Assembly: GCA_037349315.1 (NCBI GenBank) | Contig: JBAIAC010000059.1 | Coordinates: 4,862,001 to 4,926,000, forward strand | Direction: 5' to 3' | DNA length: 64,000 bases | DNA from: Chelydra serpentina | Lineage: Eukaryota > Chordata > Testudines > Chelydridae | In this document: in pieces, positions 22,088 to 32,927 of the stretch | Numbering within the stretch: the first letter of the stretch is position 1 | How the letters are laid out: every line of letters starts with the position of its first letter | Notes under the pieces: generated by a model | Databases searched by the model: none | Told to the model about the DNA's origin: nothing | The model's input: the letters and a program-made list of their open reading frames with translations, nothing else | Made by a program: the position numbers and the translations under genes

Positions 22088-22480
22088 CGTTGCCACTGCT
22101 GCTAAGCTCGCCACGATGTCCAAACAGGAAATGAGATTCAAACTGGCCAGACAGGAAAAGGAATTCAAATTTTCCCAGGGCTTTTCCTGTCTGGTTGGTC
22201 AGAACATCCGAGCACGGATTGCTGTCCAGAGCGTCCACGGAGTGGTGCACTCTGGGATAGCTCCCGGAGCTATTAGTGTCGAATTCCGTCCACACTAACC
22301 CTAATTCGACATGGCCATGTCGAATTTAGCGCTACTCCCCTCGTCGGAGAGGAGTACAGAAATCGATTAAAAGAGCCCTTTATGTCGAAATAAATAGCTT
22401 TGGTGTGTGGATGGGTGCAGGGTTAATTCGAGTTAACGCTGCTAAATTCGACATAAACTCCTAGTGTAGACCAGGCCTAA

Positions 22481-24128
22481 GACCAAAGGGCTGAATCCAG
22501 AAAAACTGCCTGATAGCCAGGCCACCTTTGCCTTTCTTTGTTGTCATACATTTCCCCCTCTCCAATAAGGGAAAGAGAGGGGAGAGGACCTTACTTTTAC
22601 TTTTGTCTGTCTGTTTTACTCTGAGAACTCCTCATGTGCTATGAACTGGGGGGAAGGACATTACAAATAACTGGAAGTGGACTTGAGGGAGACCCTGGTC
22701 TCCCACGTAAGATTCAACAACAGCTCTAATCTTTGCAGTTCTATTAAAGTGTGGTTTATTTTGAAAATTAACTATATAAATATGGCACCTCCTTCCTCAA
22801 TAAATCTGTTCCTTTTATATATCCAGATAAATATCTTCATACTTCAACAACAAAAAATGAATTTTTATTCCTCTTAGCCCTAGAGAACAACACAGCTTAG
22901 AATGTGAGCACTGCTGTTTCTACTCCATCTTGCATATCAGCAACAGACTTGTTGACTGAATTTCTACGAGTTGCATCTGTGAAAACTCATTCAAAATAGT
23001 GGGGTTGCACAGGTGTTACTTAGGGCAAAATTGGAAGACAGTGGTATTGCACAGGTATAGTGGAGGGCTCAACTTAGCTTGTAGAAATTGTATTTCTGAT
23101 GGCAATGTGCAAGAGAAAAAACCTGTTGGAATCTTTAAGCCTATGGGTAGATTGCAGGAGTGGGTTAGGGGGGAAAAAACTACTTTATATTTGTAAAATG
23201 AGGACATTTAATCCAGAAATTGCTGAGGCAAAATAACCCTAGAGCTTCATAGTCTTATTTTTACAGAGTTACTTTGCAGAGTAGAACCTCACTTTAATTC
23301 CATCCGCAAATGTAATGTTGTTCTTTAGCAGTACGTCAGCATGAATTTGACTGTATTTTCATTTACTATTGAAATTCTTTAGGGATCCTAAAGATAGCTG
23401 GCAACATTTAGTGGGGGGTGAGGTGTGGAACATTTAAGAAACACTTTTACTTCAGACCATTGAAAGGGATGTTTAGATTAAATATTCCAAGAACTCAGAC
23501 TTCTTTAGACTGAAAAGCTCTCCAAAACAAAATGAGCCTAGAAGGCGAGTTTCTGCCACAGTTTAATCTCTAAGGAACCATTCAAAAACAGCCTTAGTTT
23601 AAATCCTTCCGTGCCTATGTGGCACCTAGGGCACTGAGCAGATTTCCCCAGCCCTTTTTCCTCTGTGCAGTTTCAGAGATCTAGTTAACCCCACAATTTG
23701 CCAACTTTCAATCTGTTTTTCCCTAAACTACACCTGGAGGGATCTTAACAATCTTTCTCTCTCTCTCTCTCTCTCTTTGACCTTTAGGTCCTGCTTTGCA
23801 GAGTGCCTCTAATAATATGCAGGCTGCAATTCTCAATGCGTCAGGAACTAAATATTCTTATAATGTACATTATAAACTAAAACTTCACTATCAGCATCAA
23901 ACAAACTGTTCACATGCACTATTAAACAGGCAACTATAATTAAACTATTGGGAGTTTAATATTAGGGATGCACTGCACTGACTGACAGTGATATGAACTC
24001 TGCTGAACAAACCTCTGCAAACGCTTACTCTCGTTGCCCTTTGCCCTCGAGGCTCCTAATAGAAAGCAAATTGAAAACAGTGCTACTGAGCCATCAGAAA
24101 ATGTCCCAAGTATTAGAGGTACCCAAGC
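22481..24128. other. Intergenic, with a (TC)n microsatellite
   Basis: No gene. A (TC)n run of about 21 bp lies at 23756-23776. The rest is AT-rich and unassigned. Confidence 0.45.
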
Positions 24129-24136
24129 TGTATCCA

Positions 24137-24567
24137 CAGGGCCATCCCTACCCATTCGCAAAAGTACGTAGCTGCACCCCTGCTCTGCTCCAGCCCTGCC
24201 CCCGCGCCACCCCTTCTCCTGAGGACTGCAGCAGGGGTCGGGTGCCCTGTACTCACTGGGTGGTGGTAAGTGCAGGGGGGCGGTTCCCTTACCCCCAAGA
24301 CTGGGAGCCAGGGAAGCAGAGCAGAGCAGGCTGGGGCCGGGTCACTCCACTTCCCGCCACCCCATGAGTGCAGGGTTGGGCTCACCCGGGTGGTAGAAGT
24401 GGAGCGACCCGGCCCCAACTCGCTCCGCTCCGCCAGTTCGTGCTGGGGGGCGGTTTCCCTCCTGCCCCCCAAGCTTACTCCTGCCCCCCCCTCCATGGAG
24501 GCCTGGGGCCACCCCCTCCCCCATGGGGGGACTGCGTAGGGCACCAAGATGGCTAGGGCTGGCCCTG
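24137..24567. mobile_element. GC-rich hAT MITE (CAGGGCCATCCC)
   Basis: 431 bp bounded by a perfect 8-bp duplication TGTATCCA (24129-24136 and 24568-24575). The left end is CAGGGCCATCCCTACCCAT and the right end on the other strand is CAGGGCCAGCCCTAGCCAT. The GC-rich filler contains two similar stretches about 165 bp apart (GGGGGGCGGTTCCCTTACC and GGGGGGCGGTTTCCCTCC). Overlapping long frames on both strands (up to 161 codons) are composition artefacts. Confidence 0.92.
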
Positions 24568-25250
24568 TGTATCCATTGCACAGTAAGGCAGCAAACATTT
24601 AAAAGACATCAGTCTCCAGATTTCATTCTGAACAGCATTTTTGGAGAGCATGTGATCTTGGGGTCCACATTAGGCAGAATGAGGACCCAAACCAGTTCTT
24701 GTTGTAGATAATTAGGCTTTTGCTAATGACTTTAGTGGGAGTAGGACTAGACACCCTGGGTTTGGAGCAAACCCCATTGAAGTCATTGGGAAAACTCCCA
24801 CTGGCTTCCATAAAATTTGCCCTAAGAGAGGAAAGGCAAAAGGAAATAGAGGTGTGGGATTAACTAAAACCGATTCACAAAGGGACTTAAGCATCGCAGC
24901 GCTTAACTTTTCGGCCCCTAGAAAAATCATTGGTACACCATTGTGATCCACAAACCCTGAGTTAGGTGCAAATGAATGGGGGAGGGGAGAGGCACCTAAG
25001 AATGGGATCCATGAAACCCAGCACATTAGGCTGGGAGCTGCCTAAGCTAGCCAATGGTAGATTCCAACAACTCTCTCATGGAGTTAGCTATTTGGGCTCT
25101 GGGGAGGTGACTGTCTCTGCTTGCAGTCTGGAGCCAGGAACCCCTCTCCTGAAGTTCAGTGGCTTTAGTGTGAGAATGAGTTAGGTGCCTGACTCATTCT
25201 CACACAAAACAGTGGGAGGAGGAGGTTGTGCTGCTGAATTTATAGCTTTT

Positions 25251-25380
25251 ATCCTAGTGGTTAGAGCTCTCACCTGGGATGCAAGACACCCAGCTTTAAT
25301 GCCCCCTTCTGCTAGAGGGGGAGAAAGGATTGGACAGGGGTCTCCCACCCATTAGGAGAGTGCTCTAAACACTGAAATAT
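25251..25380. repeat. Palindromic pair of tRNA-like units
   Basis: CCTAGTGGTTAGAGCTCTCACCTGGG (+) is followed by an inverted unit whose reverse strand reads CAGTGTTTAGAGCACTCTCC and GGGTGGGAGACCCCTG. These resemble the 5' half of tRNA-Asp/Glu-type genes (TAGTGGTTAGAGC for the A box). The B-box region is poorly kept. Not a functional tRNA: no paired acceptor stem. Confidence 0.65.
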
Positions 25381-25463
25381 GGGATGTTCTCATGTGGCAC
25401 TCCCTCGGGCTGTCCTGTAGAAGCTGTTGCACCTTGGATAACTGCTTGAAGAGTCATTGGGCC

Positions 25464-25480
25464 AGAGAGAGAGAGAGAGA
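25464..25480. repeat. (AG)n microsatellite
   Basis: Short AG dinucleotide run between the tRNA-like modules of the composite element. Confidence 0.8.
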
Positions 25481-25644
25481 TCGTAACAGCGTGTGAGAAT
25501 GATTCTGTCATCCAGTGATCAGGGAACCCACCTGGGAGGTAGAGGACCCTGACTCCAATCCCTCTGCTGCAACGACTATTCAGTTATTTATACATAGTTG
25601 GACAGCTTCAAAAGAGATCCAATGTGGAGCTCCCTCTGTAATAT

Positions 25645-25775
25645 CCCTTAGCCTTGTGGTTAGAACACTCTCCTGATGGGTGGGAGACCCCTGTTCAAAC
25701 TCCTGCTCAGGCAGAGAGAGGAATTGAACCTGTCTCTCTCACATCCCACGTTAGTGCTCTAACCACTGGGCTGAA
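25645..25775. repeat. Palindromic pair of tRNA-like units
   Basis: GCCTTGTGGTTAGAACACTC with GTTCAAACTCC (B-box-like) on + is followed by an inverted unit reading GCCCAGTGGTTAGAGCACTAA and GGTTCAATTCC on -. A single forward unit without its mirror lies at about 25510-25565 (GACTCCAATCC). The units match each other better than they match their surroundings. Confidence 0.7.
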
Positions 25776-26682
25776 AATTATAAGCGGGGGTGGGGGGGAG
25801 CATCAACGCCTCTTTTTCTGGCCTGATTTTGAAAGAAACCTGATCTGGTTGTCAACCTCTGAGTAAGTCTACTGGATTGGGCCCCATGGGTGAAACAGGT
25901 AGAGGGAAAACCTATCTTCCCTTGGTTTGTGGATTGCTCTGGGGCTTAGGCATCCAGATGCTTATCTCACACTTAAAGGGAGGCAGCAGTGTCCATGCTC
26001 AGAGACAGAAACATAGCCACCTAGGGAACTTTTACCCAGAAAACTTAGCTGCTGAGTGAGTTTGAGTGGGTTTGGAGGCAGGCAAATGGAGTTTTGTGGA
26101 TTGCAGTGGCACCTAAAACTGGGACTTTGGAGCCTAAGTACTTCTGTGGATCAGGGACTCAGTCTCCAAGCATATCTTGGGCATAGAAAGCATAGAAGTT
26201 AGAGGTGGAAAAGACTTAGTGGACCATCTAGCCATTTTCCCAGCCAGTGCAGGATTGCTTTTGCAGTATATTCTCCAGTGGTTTATGCAGTCTGGTTTTA
26301 AAGATTTTGGAGCTCTTGTCCTCATGAGAAACAGAGTATGACAGACTGCAAATCTTGTGAAGTTTTTGCTTTGTTTTGTTAAGATAACCCACCTGGCAAG
26401 TAGGTTTTCTCCAGCAATTGCAGCTCCATTGAATATGTGATATTACCCCATAAATTGTCATGCCGAAGTCATGGACAGCAACATTATTCGTCCCAGGAAG
26501 TGCACAAACAAAAGCAGCACAGCAATCTTGACGACACTGAGCTTTCTCTGTTAAATTTGCCAGGGATGATTGGATTTATTAGTCTGCATGTGTCTTTGAC
26601 CGATACATCATGCTGGATGCTGTAGGCAAACATATACTAATTGGAAGAACAAATAGAAAACCCTAAGGATGCTCATGCTTAA

Positions 26683-26811
26683 TGACACTGCCCATATTCT
26701 AAAATGTGTCTGCCACAAATTACTCATTACATAGCTATTGGCAATGCAAGTTAATTTATCAGTATCAATTGCTAAGTTAAAGCATGAACTTCTAACAAGA
26801 CACACTGTACA
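26683..26811. repeat. 129-bp two-copy repeat, copy B
   Basis: Direct counterpart of 11222-11350 with about 92% ungapped identity. Flanks are unrelated. See copy A for what is and is not visible. Confidence 0.75.
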
Positions 26812-27466
26812 GTACCTAGCTAGGAAAGTTTCCAACCGCTCAGATTTTAAACAAGAGAGAGAAAGAGTGAGAGAAACGGGCCAGGCCGTTCAGGGAGAAG
26901 AAAGTAACAATATATAATGTATTGTAAGGTTAATGATCTAATGGATGCTGATGAATTAATTAACTTTTAATTAGTTCTACTTTGGTACTGTATTACAACC
27001 AAATTATTGCTGAAGAGGACTAAATGTTCAAGCTGAAATCCTCACAGGAGCATCAAGTTAGAAGCAAAAACCTGGCTTCAGAACAAAGACAAATTGAATA
27101 GAAATGTATCTGGTTGTTGCCTGTAATGATTTCAAGCCAGATAATTGCTTTTGAAGCCAAGCTGAACAAAAGAAAGGGAAAATCAAGTATGAGAAGGCAG
27201 CAAATTCCCAAACCCTTTTTTGGCAGTGGGGGACTTCGTTATCTTGTCACATTGTCAGTTGAGTATTAGCTTGTTTTCATCCAGAGATAAATCTGACAGA
27301 CAGACCTGGATGAAGTACCTGTGAGTTGTGCTGGTCTAAAGAGGAAATGTGGATGTTTTAGTTAACCCTATTACTGTACTGGGACACTCAAAAATTACTG
27401 ACCTGAATACAATAGTCAAATTAATACAACATCCTCTTGTAAAGTTAAGTGTAGATCACATTAACT
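26812..27466. other. AT-rich intergenic sequence, nothing recognised
   Basis: No exon, RNA or repeat recognised. Confidence 0.45.
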
Positions 27467-27474
27467 ATCAAAAC

Positions 27475-28136
27475 CAGGGGTGGGCCAACTTTTTGGCCTG
27501 AGGGCCACATCGGAGTATGGAAATTGTATGGCGGGCCATGAATGCTCACCAAATTGGGGGTAGGGGTGCCGGAGCACGTGACAGCTCCGGCTGGGGGTGT
27601 GGGCTCTGGGTTGTGGCTGGGGATGAGGGGTTTGGGGTGCAGGAGGGTGCTCTGGGCTGGAACCAATGGGTTCAGAGAGTGGGATCAGGGCTGTGGCAGG
27701 GGATTGGGGTGCGGGGAGGGGAGATCAGGGGTGCAGCTCCAGGCGGCACTTACCGCAAGCAGCTCCTGGAAGCATGTCCCCCCTCTGGCTCCGAGGCGCA
27801 GCCAGGTGGCTCTGTGCACTGCCGCGTCCGCAGGTGCCACCCCTACAGCTCCCATTGGCTGTGCTTCCCAGCCAATGGGAGCTGTGGGGGCAGTGCCTGC
27901 AGATGGGGCAGCGTGCAGAGCCGCTTGGCTGCGCCTCCGTGTACTACGCAGGAGCCGGAGGGGAATCATGCTGGCTGCTTCCTGGGAGCCAGGTGGAGTG
28001 GGGTAAACCCTCAACCCTGCTCACCGGCTGGGATGCCGGAGTGGGGCAAACCCCCGACCCCGGTGGGAGCTGAGGGCCAGATTAAATGGTCTGATGGGCC
28101 AGATGTGGCCCATGGGCCGCAGTTTGCCCACCCCTG
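27475..28136. mobile_element. hAT element (CAGGGGTGGGC type)
   Basis: 662 bp with near-identical 8-bp duplications ATCAAAAC (27467-27474) and ATCTAAAC (28137-28144). The left end is CAGGGGTGGGCCAACTTTTT and the right end on the other strand is CAGGGGTGGGCAAACTGCGG. Sub-terminal GGGCCACAT and GGGCCACATC are also mirrored. The 206-codon + frame inside has low-complexity content and no transposase motif. Confidence 0.9.
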
Positions 28137-28147
28137 ATCTAAACAAA

Positions 28148-28253
28148 CATGAGAGACCAGGTGGGTGAGGTCATATATTTTATTGGAACAACTTCTGTTG
28201 GTGAGAGAAACAAGCTTTCGAGCTTACACAGAGCTTTTCTTCGGACCTGGCTA
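28148..28253. repeat. Multi-copy amniote repeat, class uncertain
   Basis: GTGGGTGAGGTCATATATTTTATTGGAACAACTTCTGTTGGTGAGAG and CAAGCTTTCGAGCTTACACAG match a repeat I recall from reptile and bird genomes. I cannot assign its class from sequence alone. It begins just beside the right duplication of the hAT element. Confidence 0.5.
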
Positions 28254-28464
28254 CGACACTGCAAAATCAAACATGAACATTGGGGGTAGAAAACTTTCCC
28301 CCAACTGAAATAGCTTGCAGTAAATGGATCAATGCAATTCCAAAAGCTTTGGCTGCCAATGCCCCAGAAATTTATGAATTGAGACTACCCAGCGCCTGCT
28401 ACTTCCAATCCAACCCAACCCAACTCAAGGCATTTGGCAAACTGCCAGAATCCACCTAGGCACC

Positions 28465-28755
28465 TGTTGTTAGAGCTAAATCAAATTTTTCAGGCAAAAC
28501 TTTTTTCACTAGAAAATGCAGATATGGGTTGTCCAAAACATTGTGCAAATTCATGCGAATTCACTAAATTTTCTTGGTTGGAGAGGAAAGAAAATCCAAC
28601 ATTCCAAAAATATTGAAACATTTTGTTTGGACATTTTCTAGATGTAACTTCTTTATTCAGGTCAAATGACACATTTTATTCTACCGCAAATAGTTTGTTT
28701 TTCAATTTTTTGATTCAGCCAGCAAACCAAAAATCCATCATTCTCACAGGTCTAT
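28465..28755. repeat. AT-rich palindrome-type repeat, copy 4
   Basis: Left end AGAGCTAAATCAAATTTTTC and right part GATTCAGCCAGCAAACCAAAA are loosely mirrored; the interior has CAAAACATTGTG and GAAACATTTTGTTTGG. Same style as 2095, 6140 and 9980. Confidence 0.4.
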
Positions 28756-28756
28756 T

Positions 28757-28885
28757 TATTATTATTTATAGTTGCTGTATCACAGCGGGTCCCTAGTCAT
28801 ACACCATGGTCCCACTGTGCTAGTCACTGTAAACAATATCATAAAATGCGCTGCACAAATGAACTTAGAATCTAACAAATCTTTC
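28757..28885 (-). repeat. MIR/CORE-like SINE tail fragment
   Basis: TTATTATTTATAGTTGCTG and CACCATGGTCCCACTGTGCTAG followed by CTTAGAATCTAAC match the 3' part of the SINE seen on + at 31490. The order places it on the minus strand. Confidence 0.55.
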
Positions 28886-29798
28886 TGCATGCGAAGGATG
28901 AAGGTCCATATGTGGACCCTGATGAGCCTACACTCTCAGCTGGCCCTCAATAGCAAGTCCCAGCCAAAGGACTCCCAACTCTGAACTTGGGTTGGGGATC
29001 CAGAAACTGGCATCTGCTACTAAACAGGTCCACAAAGGACACTTACCATGGGGTGGGAGGGGCACCTGTGATTAATCTCTCTCACTCACACCCCTTCCTT
29101 CTGTCAGTTATTAAGAAACTGACCCAACAGCCCATTAAGTTTGGAAAACATAAATTTGTTACCTCATCAGGTGCACTCTATCATCCCTAAATAAGTTAAG
29201 GGAGGAATGGTTAATATTATAGTGGTTGATCACTGAACGCTCTAAGTCCTGGAAGTGCTTAGGCTGTGAGTATGGAGGTGCCTTTTTGGCTCAATTGGTC
29301 CTGGTAGGACTTCCCACCAGATTTGCTTCTGGCACATCTTGGACCAAACTAGTATAAAGCTGTGGGCCAGGTCCCTTTTTATCCTGATCACCTAACTAAC
29401 AGCCGTTATGGACAGAGATCACTTTTCATGGAATTGGGCTATTAAAACTTGAGGTGGATAAAATGAGCTAAGAATGAATGTCAGAGAGGCATAACTGTTT
29501 TCACAGCATGTGTTCTTGTCCAGACCAGAGCACCCATGTGGCTTCCCCTCCAGAGCTGCGAGGTGAACCACCTCAGCTGTTGGCTGCCTGCTTGTTTAGC
29601 TAATGAGTGCTGCTGGGGTCTCATGTACATTTGTGAGGCTTAGACACTTGGTCCTGTAAGGAGGACATTAAAAAAATACCAGGAAAAATTTAAGTCTAAA
29701 CACTAAATTTCTATTAATGCATTTAAATCAAGAGAGGTAGATTGTGTATTTATAACTATCCAATTGCCAATGGCCTATGCACTGAGGCTGGGGTTCCA
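28886..29798. other. Intergenic, unrecognised
   Basis: Nothing identified beyond short chance frames. Confidence 0.4.
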
Positions 29799-29930
29799 CA
29801 GATATTAAGGCCAGAAGGGAGTCAGGGACCATTATGATAATCTAGTCTGACATAACACAGGCCAAAGAACCTCATCCAGTAAACTCTGCATCAAGACAAT
29901 AACTTCTGTTTGAGCTATAGCATATATTTT
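29799..29930 (-). repeat. CR1-like LINE 3' fragment
   Basis: AGATATTAAGGCCAGAAGGG and ATAATCTAGTCTGACATAACACAGGCC resemble the 3' region of a turtle CR1 subfamily, reading on the minus strand. Heavily truncated. Confidence 0.6.
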
Positions 29931-29937
29931 ATGATTT

Positions 29938-30028
29938 AGTTGGTGTTGGTCCTGCTTTGAGCAGGGGGTTCTAGATGACCTGCTGAAGTCCCTTCAAACC
30001 CTGATATTCTATGATTTTATGATTTTAG
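29938..30028 (+). repeat. CR1 LINE 3' end
   Basis: TTGGTCCTGCTTTGAGCAGGGGG, then TAGATGACCTGCTGAAG and CCTGATATTCTATGATTTTATGATTTT. The ATTCTATGA-type octamer repeat is the usual CR1 terminus. It is in + orientation, close beside a minus-strand CR1 fragment. Confidence 0.8.
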
Positions 30029-30353
30029 AAAGACAACAGGCTTTTATTTATTTAAAGTCTGCAAGACATGGAGAATACCACATTCCTGTGTAAATTGTAA
30101 TAATTCTCACTTTAAAATATTTGCTTCTTATTTCTAAGTCTGTATTTGTCTATTAGGGAGCTTGCAACTGCTGGATCTTCTTATGCCTTTTTCTATTAGA
30201 TCCCCATGTAGCGCATGATCAAGTCAACTCTTAACCTTCTAGAATAAATCAAATAGTCTCTCATTAGAAGTCATTTCCAGATTTTGAATTATTCTTGTTG
30301 CTCTTTATGAACCCTTTCCCCAATTTCTGGAATCCAGTGGGATTTGGGCACCT

Positions 30354-30905
30354 AATCATAGGCATGTAGGACTGGAAGGGCCCTCGATAGGTCACCTAGT
30401 CCTGTCCCCTCTACTGAGGCAGGACTAAGTATTATCTAGAGGCCATCCCTGACAGGCGTTCATCTAACTTGTTCTTAAACACCAATGACGGAGATTCCAG
30501 AACCTCGTTAGGTAATTTGTTCCAGTGCTTAACTATCCTTACAGTTAAGAAGTATTTCCTAATATCAAACCTAAATCTCTCTTGCTGCAATTAAAGCCCA
30601 TTACTTCTTGTCCTGTCCTATCAATGGACAATTTAAGGAGAACAGTTTATCACCTTCCTCTTTATAACAACCATTTACATACTTGAGAACTGTTATCATG
30701 TCCCCCCTCAGTCTTCTCTTTTCCAGACTAATCCCACTCATTTCAATCTTTCCTTGAAGGTCATGATTTCTAGACCTTTAATCATTTTTGTTGCTCTCCT
30801 CTGGACTTTCTCCAGTTTGTCCACATCTTTCCCCAAGTGTGGTGCCCAGAACTGGACACACTACTCTCCAGCTGAGGCTTTACTTTTCCTGGATTCCTAC
30901 TTCCA
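30354..30905 (-). repeat. CR1 LINE, 5'-truncated
   Basis: Begins AATCATAGGCATGTAGGACTGGAAGGG (reverse of the CR1 tail). It continues with segments shared with 63376-64000: CCAGTGCTTAACTATCC, GAACTGTTATCATGTCCC, CTCTGGACTTTCTCCAG and CAGAACTGGACACA. The last region is the minus-strand end of the reverse-transcriptase frame (CVQFW motif). Orientation minus; truncated at the 5' end like most CR1 copies. Confidence 0.85.
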
Positions 30906-31489
30906 GCCTGAATCTTCTAGGCTAGCATCCCAATAGGGTTACTGAAGTAGCTGTCCTCTATTCTATGCGGACTAGTTATCTGGGATCAATCCCCAAAATG
31001 GAATCCCCTTTTTAACACTATTGTGAACTGAAACTGGATGAAGAGCTTCCCCACATTTTGAGGTAAACAAAGGATCCTGCAAGGAGAGTATGTGTTTGCA
31101 GGGGGGAGAGAAGAAGGAAGAGACAGCAATCAAGAAATGCTCTTTACAGAACACCCCTTTGTTGTTTCATTCACTGAGACCTATCTGAGATCTGGTGCCA
31201 ACTACATCGACCTTGATATATTGGAAAGTCAATATTATGGATCCTTGGTCCCACTGGAAGTTGTCTTTAGACAAGACCATGCCTAACATATCATTCGCTG
31301 AGCCTGCTATAACCTTGCTCACCCAGTGCATGCCAAAGAAATTGGCCCAGGAGAGAGAGGGATGGCAGAGCCTTGTTTGTGCCTTACGCAACGTACGGTG
31401 GCATGAGAAGGATTCAAACACATAACATGACTCTGGTGTTTTGTTTTGCCTTTTCCTGAAGAGCGACAGTAATGTAATTGAGGCACTGG

Positions 31490-31768
31490 CCCATGACTCA
31501 GGAGGAGTTCACTTCCCACCTCTGCCACAGACTTGTAGTGTGACCTTGGGTAAGTCACCTGTACCTCACTTCCTCATGTGTAAAATGTGCCTTTGTACAC
31601 TGTACCTCTCTGTGCCTCCATTCTGCATGTGCAAAATCTGTATTCAGTCTGTATGCTATTCTTGGGCATGGACTGTCCCTTCCTGTAGGTATGTGCAGTA
31701 TTTGGCACAATGGGACCAGATCTTGGTAGGACCCTCTTTGCCTTACCACACCATTACTACAAAGCTAA
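31490..31768 (+). repeat. MIR/CORE-like SINE
   Basis: TGTAGTGTGACCTTGGGTAAGTCACCTG, CTTCCTCATGTGTAAAATG and the downstream CACAATGGGACCAGATCTTGG-type tail are the recognisable core and 3' part of a MIR-like SINE on +. The tail recurs on the minus strand at 28757, 40915, 58430 and 61735. Confidence 0.75.
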
Positions 31769-32199
31769 TTTCAGCCTTCATTAAATCCTAAAACATCTCT
31801 GTGGGGGAGGGGGCCTCTTGTGTGGATAGTCCATCTATTTAAGAGCCCCTCTATTCACAAAATGGAAATTGAAGTCAGAAGTTGCGAGTGAGAGTGCGTG
31901 TGTGTAGAAACGAATCAACGGCTTCTGGCACCTCCATCTCCCCATATCGCTCACATACCTGATCCTGATAAAGTTTGCACTTAAGAAACTGCAGCCCAGC
32001 CCCCCTTTGCTTTTCAAGTCTTCAGGGAGTGTGTGGCTATTGGGGCCATCTGTGCTGAACTCGATCAATGTTTGCAATGTCTGGTGGTTTGAAGAAAGGT
32101 GGCGTTGGGGGAGAATCAGGAAATTCTTTGAGCCTTTTTATCCCTACAGTAACTATAGACTTTGGCAGGAATGTGGGTGATTAATTTCGAGTCTGTTAG

Positions 32200-32626
32200 C
32201 TCAGTCCATCCAGTTGAAGGCCCCCCCCCCCACCCCGCTTTGGATGTCTTGGAGACAGCAGCGTCCCCCGTGCTCTGCTATTTCACCAAACCCTGTGAAT
32301 GCAGCTCTGCTAAGTAAACATTGCCGGGCTGCTAATCACAGGCTCTGAAACAAAACAGCACTTCACTCCGGGATCTGGGCAAGATCAGAGCTCGCTGCTC
32401 GCTCCCTCTCCCTCCTCCCCTCCCTCTCTCCCTCGGATCTCGCAGCGTTCAGCCTCCCATGCTGGGGAGAGCTCGCAGGGCAAAACTGTCCGAGGCTGCG
32501 GTTTCGTCAGAGGCTGGCTGGCTTGTTTTCTCCAGAGACAAGGGGGGTATTTCCTAGCCGTCCTTTCCAACCTGTTCATGTTGTGATCCGCCGCAGCACC
32601 GCAAAAAGTTGCTGGGCGCACCGACG
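32200..32626 (+). promoter_or_regulatory. SPON1: SPON1 promoter region and 5' UTR
   Basis: Directly upstream of the start codon, GC content rises and CpG becomes more frequent (32380-32626). A pyrimidine tract of CTCCCTC type lies at 32398-32434 and a poly(C) run at about 32220-32233. There is no clear TATA box. The transcription start is not fixed; a TATA-less start between about 32330 and 32450 is inferred. The start codon has a good context, ACGATGG, with A at -3 and G at +4. Confidence 0.6.
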
Positions 32627-32849
32627 ATGGGACTTCATTTACAGCCCTTCGCTTTGCACTTTCTGGCTTTGACTTTTCCCTTAGTGGCGATGGGTTTCTC
32701 TGATGACACCTTAGAGAGAGCCACGAAATCCGAAGGATATTGCAGCCGGATTCTGCGAGCCCAAGGCACCAGAAGAGAGGGATATAATGAATTTAGCCTG
32801 AGAGTAGAAGGCGACCCTGAATTTTACAAGCCTGGAAACAATTACAGGG
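32627..32849 (+). CDS. SPON1: SPON1 (F-spondin) exon 1, signal peptide and Reeler start
   Basis: F-spondin is a secreted matrix protein involved in axon guidance and cell adhesion. This exon codes for residues 1-74 plus the first base of codon 75. Residues 1-23 form a hydrophobic signal peptide (ending LVAMG); the mature chain starts FSDDTLER. The stretch KSEGYCSRILRAQGTRREGY and FSLRVEGDPEFYKPG matches vertebrate F-spondin almost exactly and begins the Reeler domain (first Cys at residue 39). The donor GTAAGT starts at 32850. A TTG at 32609 would extend the frame by six residues but the ATG at 32627 fits the protein and the Kozak context. Exon 2 at 43337 completes the split Val codon. Very confident. 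Confidence 0.97.
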
Positions 32850-32924
32850 GTAAGTCGTTCAGTTCTGTAATTACACAATATAATAATGATGATGAGCAGA
32901 AGTAGTGTCACTGAAACTAAAAGA

Positions 32925-32927
<3 letters not shown>

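Larger units (their letters stand above)
18221..22477. mobile_element. PIF/Harbinger DNA transposon, near full length
   Basis: A 4257-bp element with a 3-bp TAA duplication (18218-18220 and 22478-22480), typical of PIF/Harbinger. The left end is GGGTATGTCTACACTATGAG; the right end on the other strand is GGCCTGGTCTACACTAGGAG. Both subterminal regions repeat TTCGA-rich motifs (TAGTTCGAT, AATTCGACAT). It carries three coding units: a DDE transposase on + (18600-19883, broken), a Myb/SANT-like protein on - (20574-22087, exons), and a + frame of unknown role (21109-21399). Two-gene organisation of transposase plus Myb-like partner is the known layout of this superfamily. The transposase lesions indicate the copy is dead on its own. 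Confidence 0.93.
24872..26152. mobile_element. Composite DNA element with tRNA-like modules
   Basis: The ends are imperfect inverted repeats: GATTCACAAAGGGACTTAAG at the left, and GATCCACAGAAGTACTTAGG on the other strand at the right. Subterminal AGTTAGGTGCAAATG and AGGTGCCAC motifs also mirror each other. Between them lie five tRNA-like units, two pairs of which are arranged head to head (25251-25380 and 25645-25775). No transposase frame. No clear target duplication was found, so the exact borders may be off by a few bases and superfamily is not assigned. Confidence 0.6.

Noticed and set aside
24113..24598. 161-codon minus-strand frame
   Set aside because: Coincides with the GC-rich hAT MITE at 24137-24567.
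25251..25775. tRNA genes
   Set aside because: Only A- and B-box-like pieces are present; no consistent acceptor stem or anticodon arm pairing.
27517..28137. 206-codon plus-strand frame, the longest on that strand
   Set aside because: Entirely inside the hAT element at 27475-28136; no transposase motif; overlapping frames in all phases.
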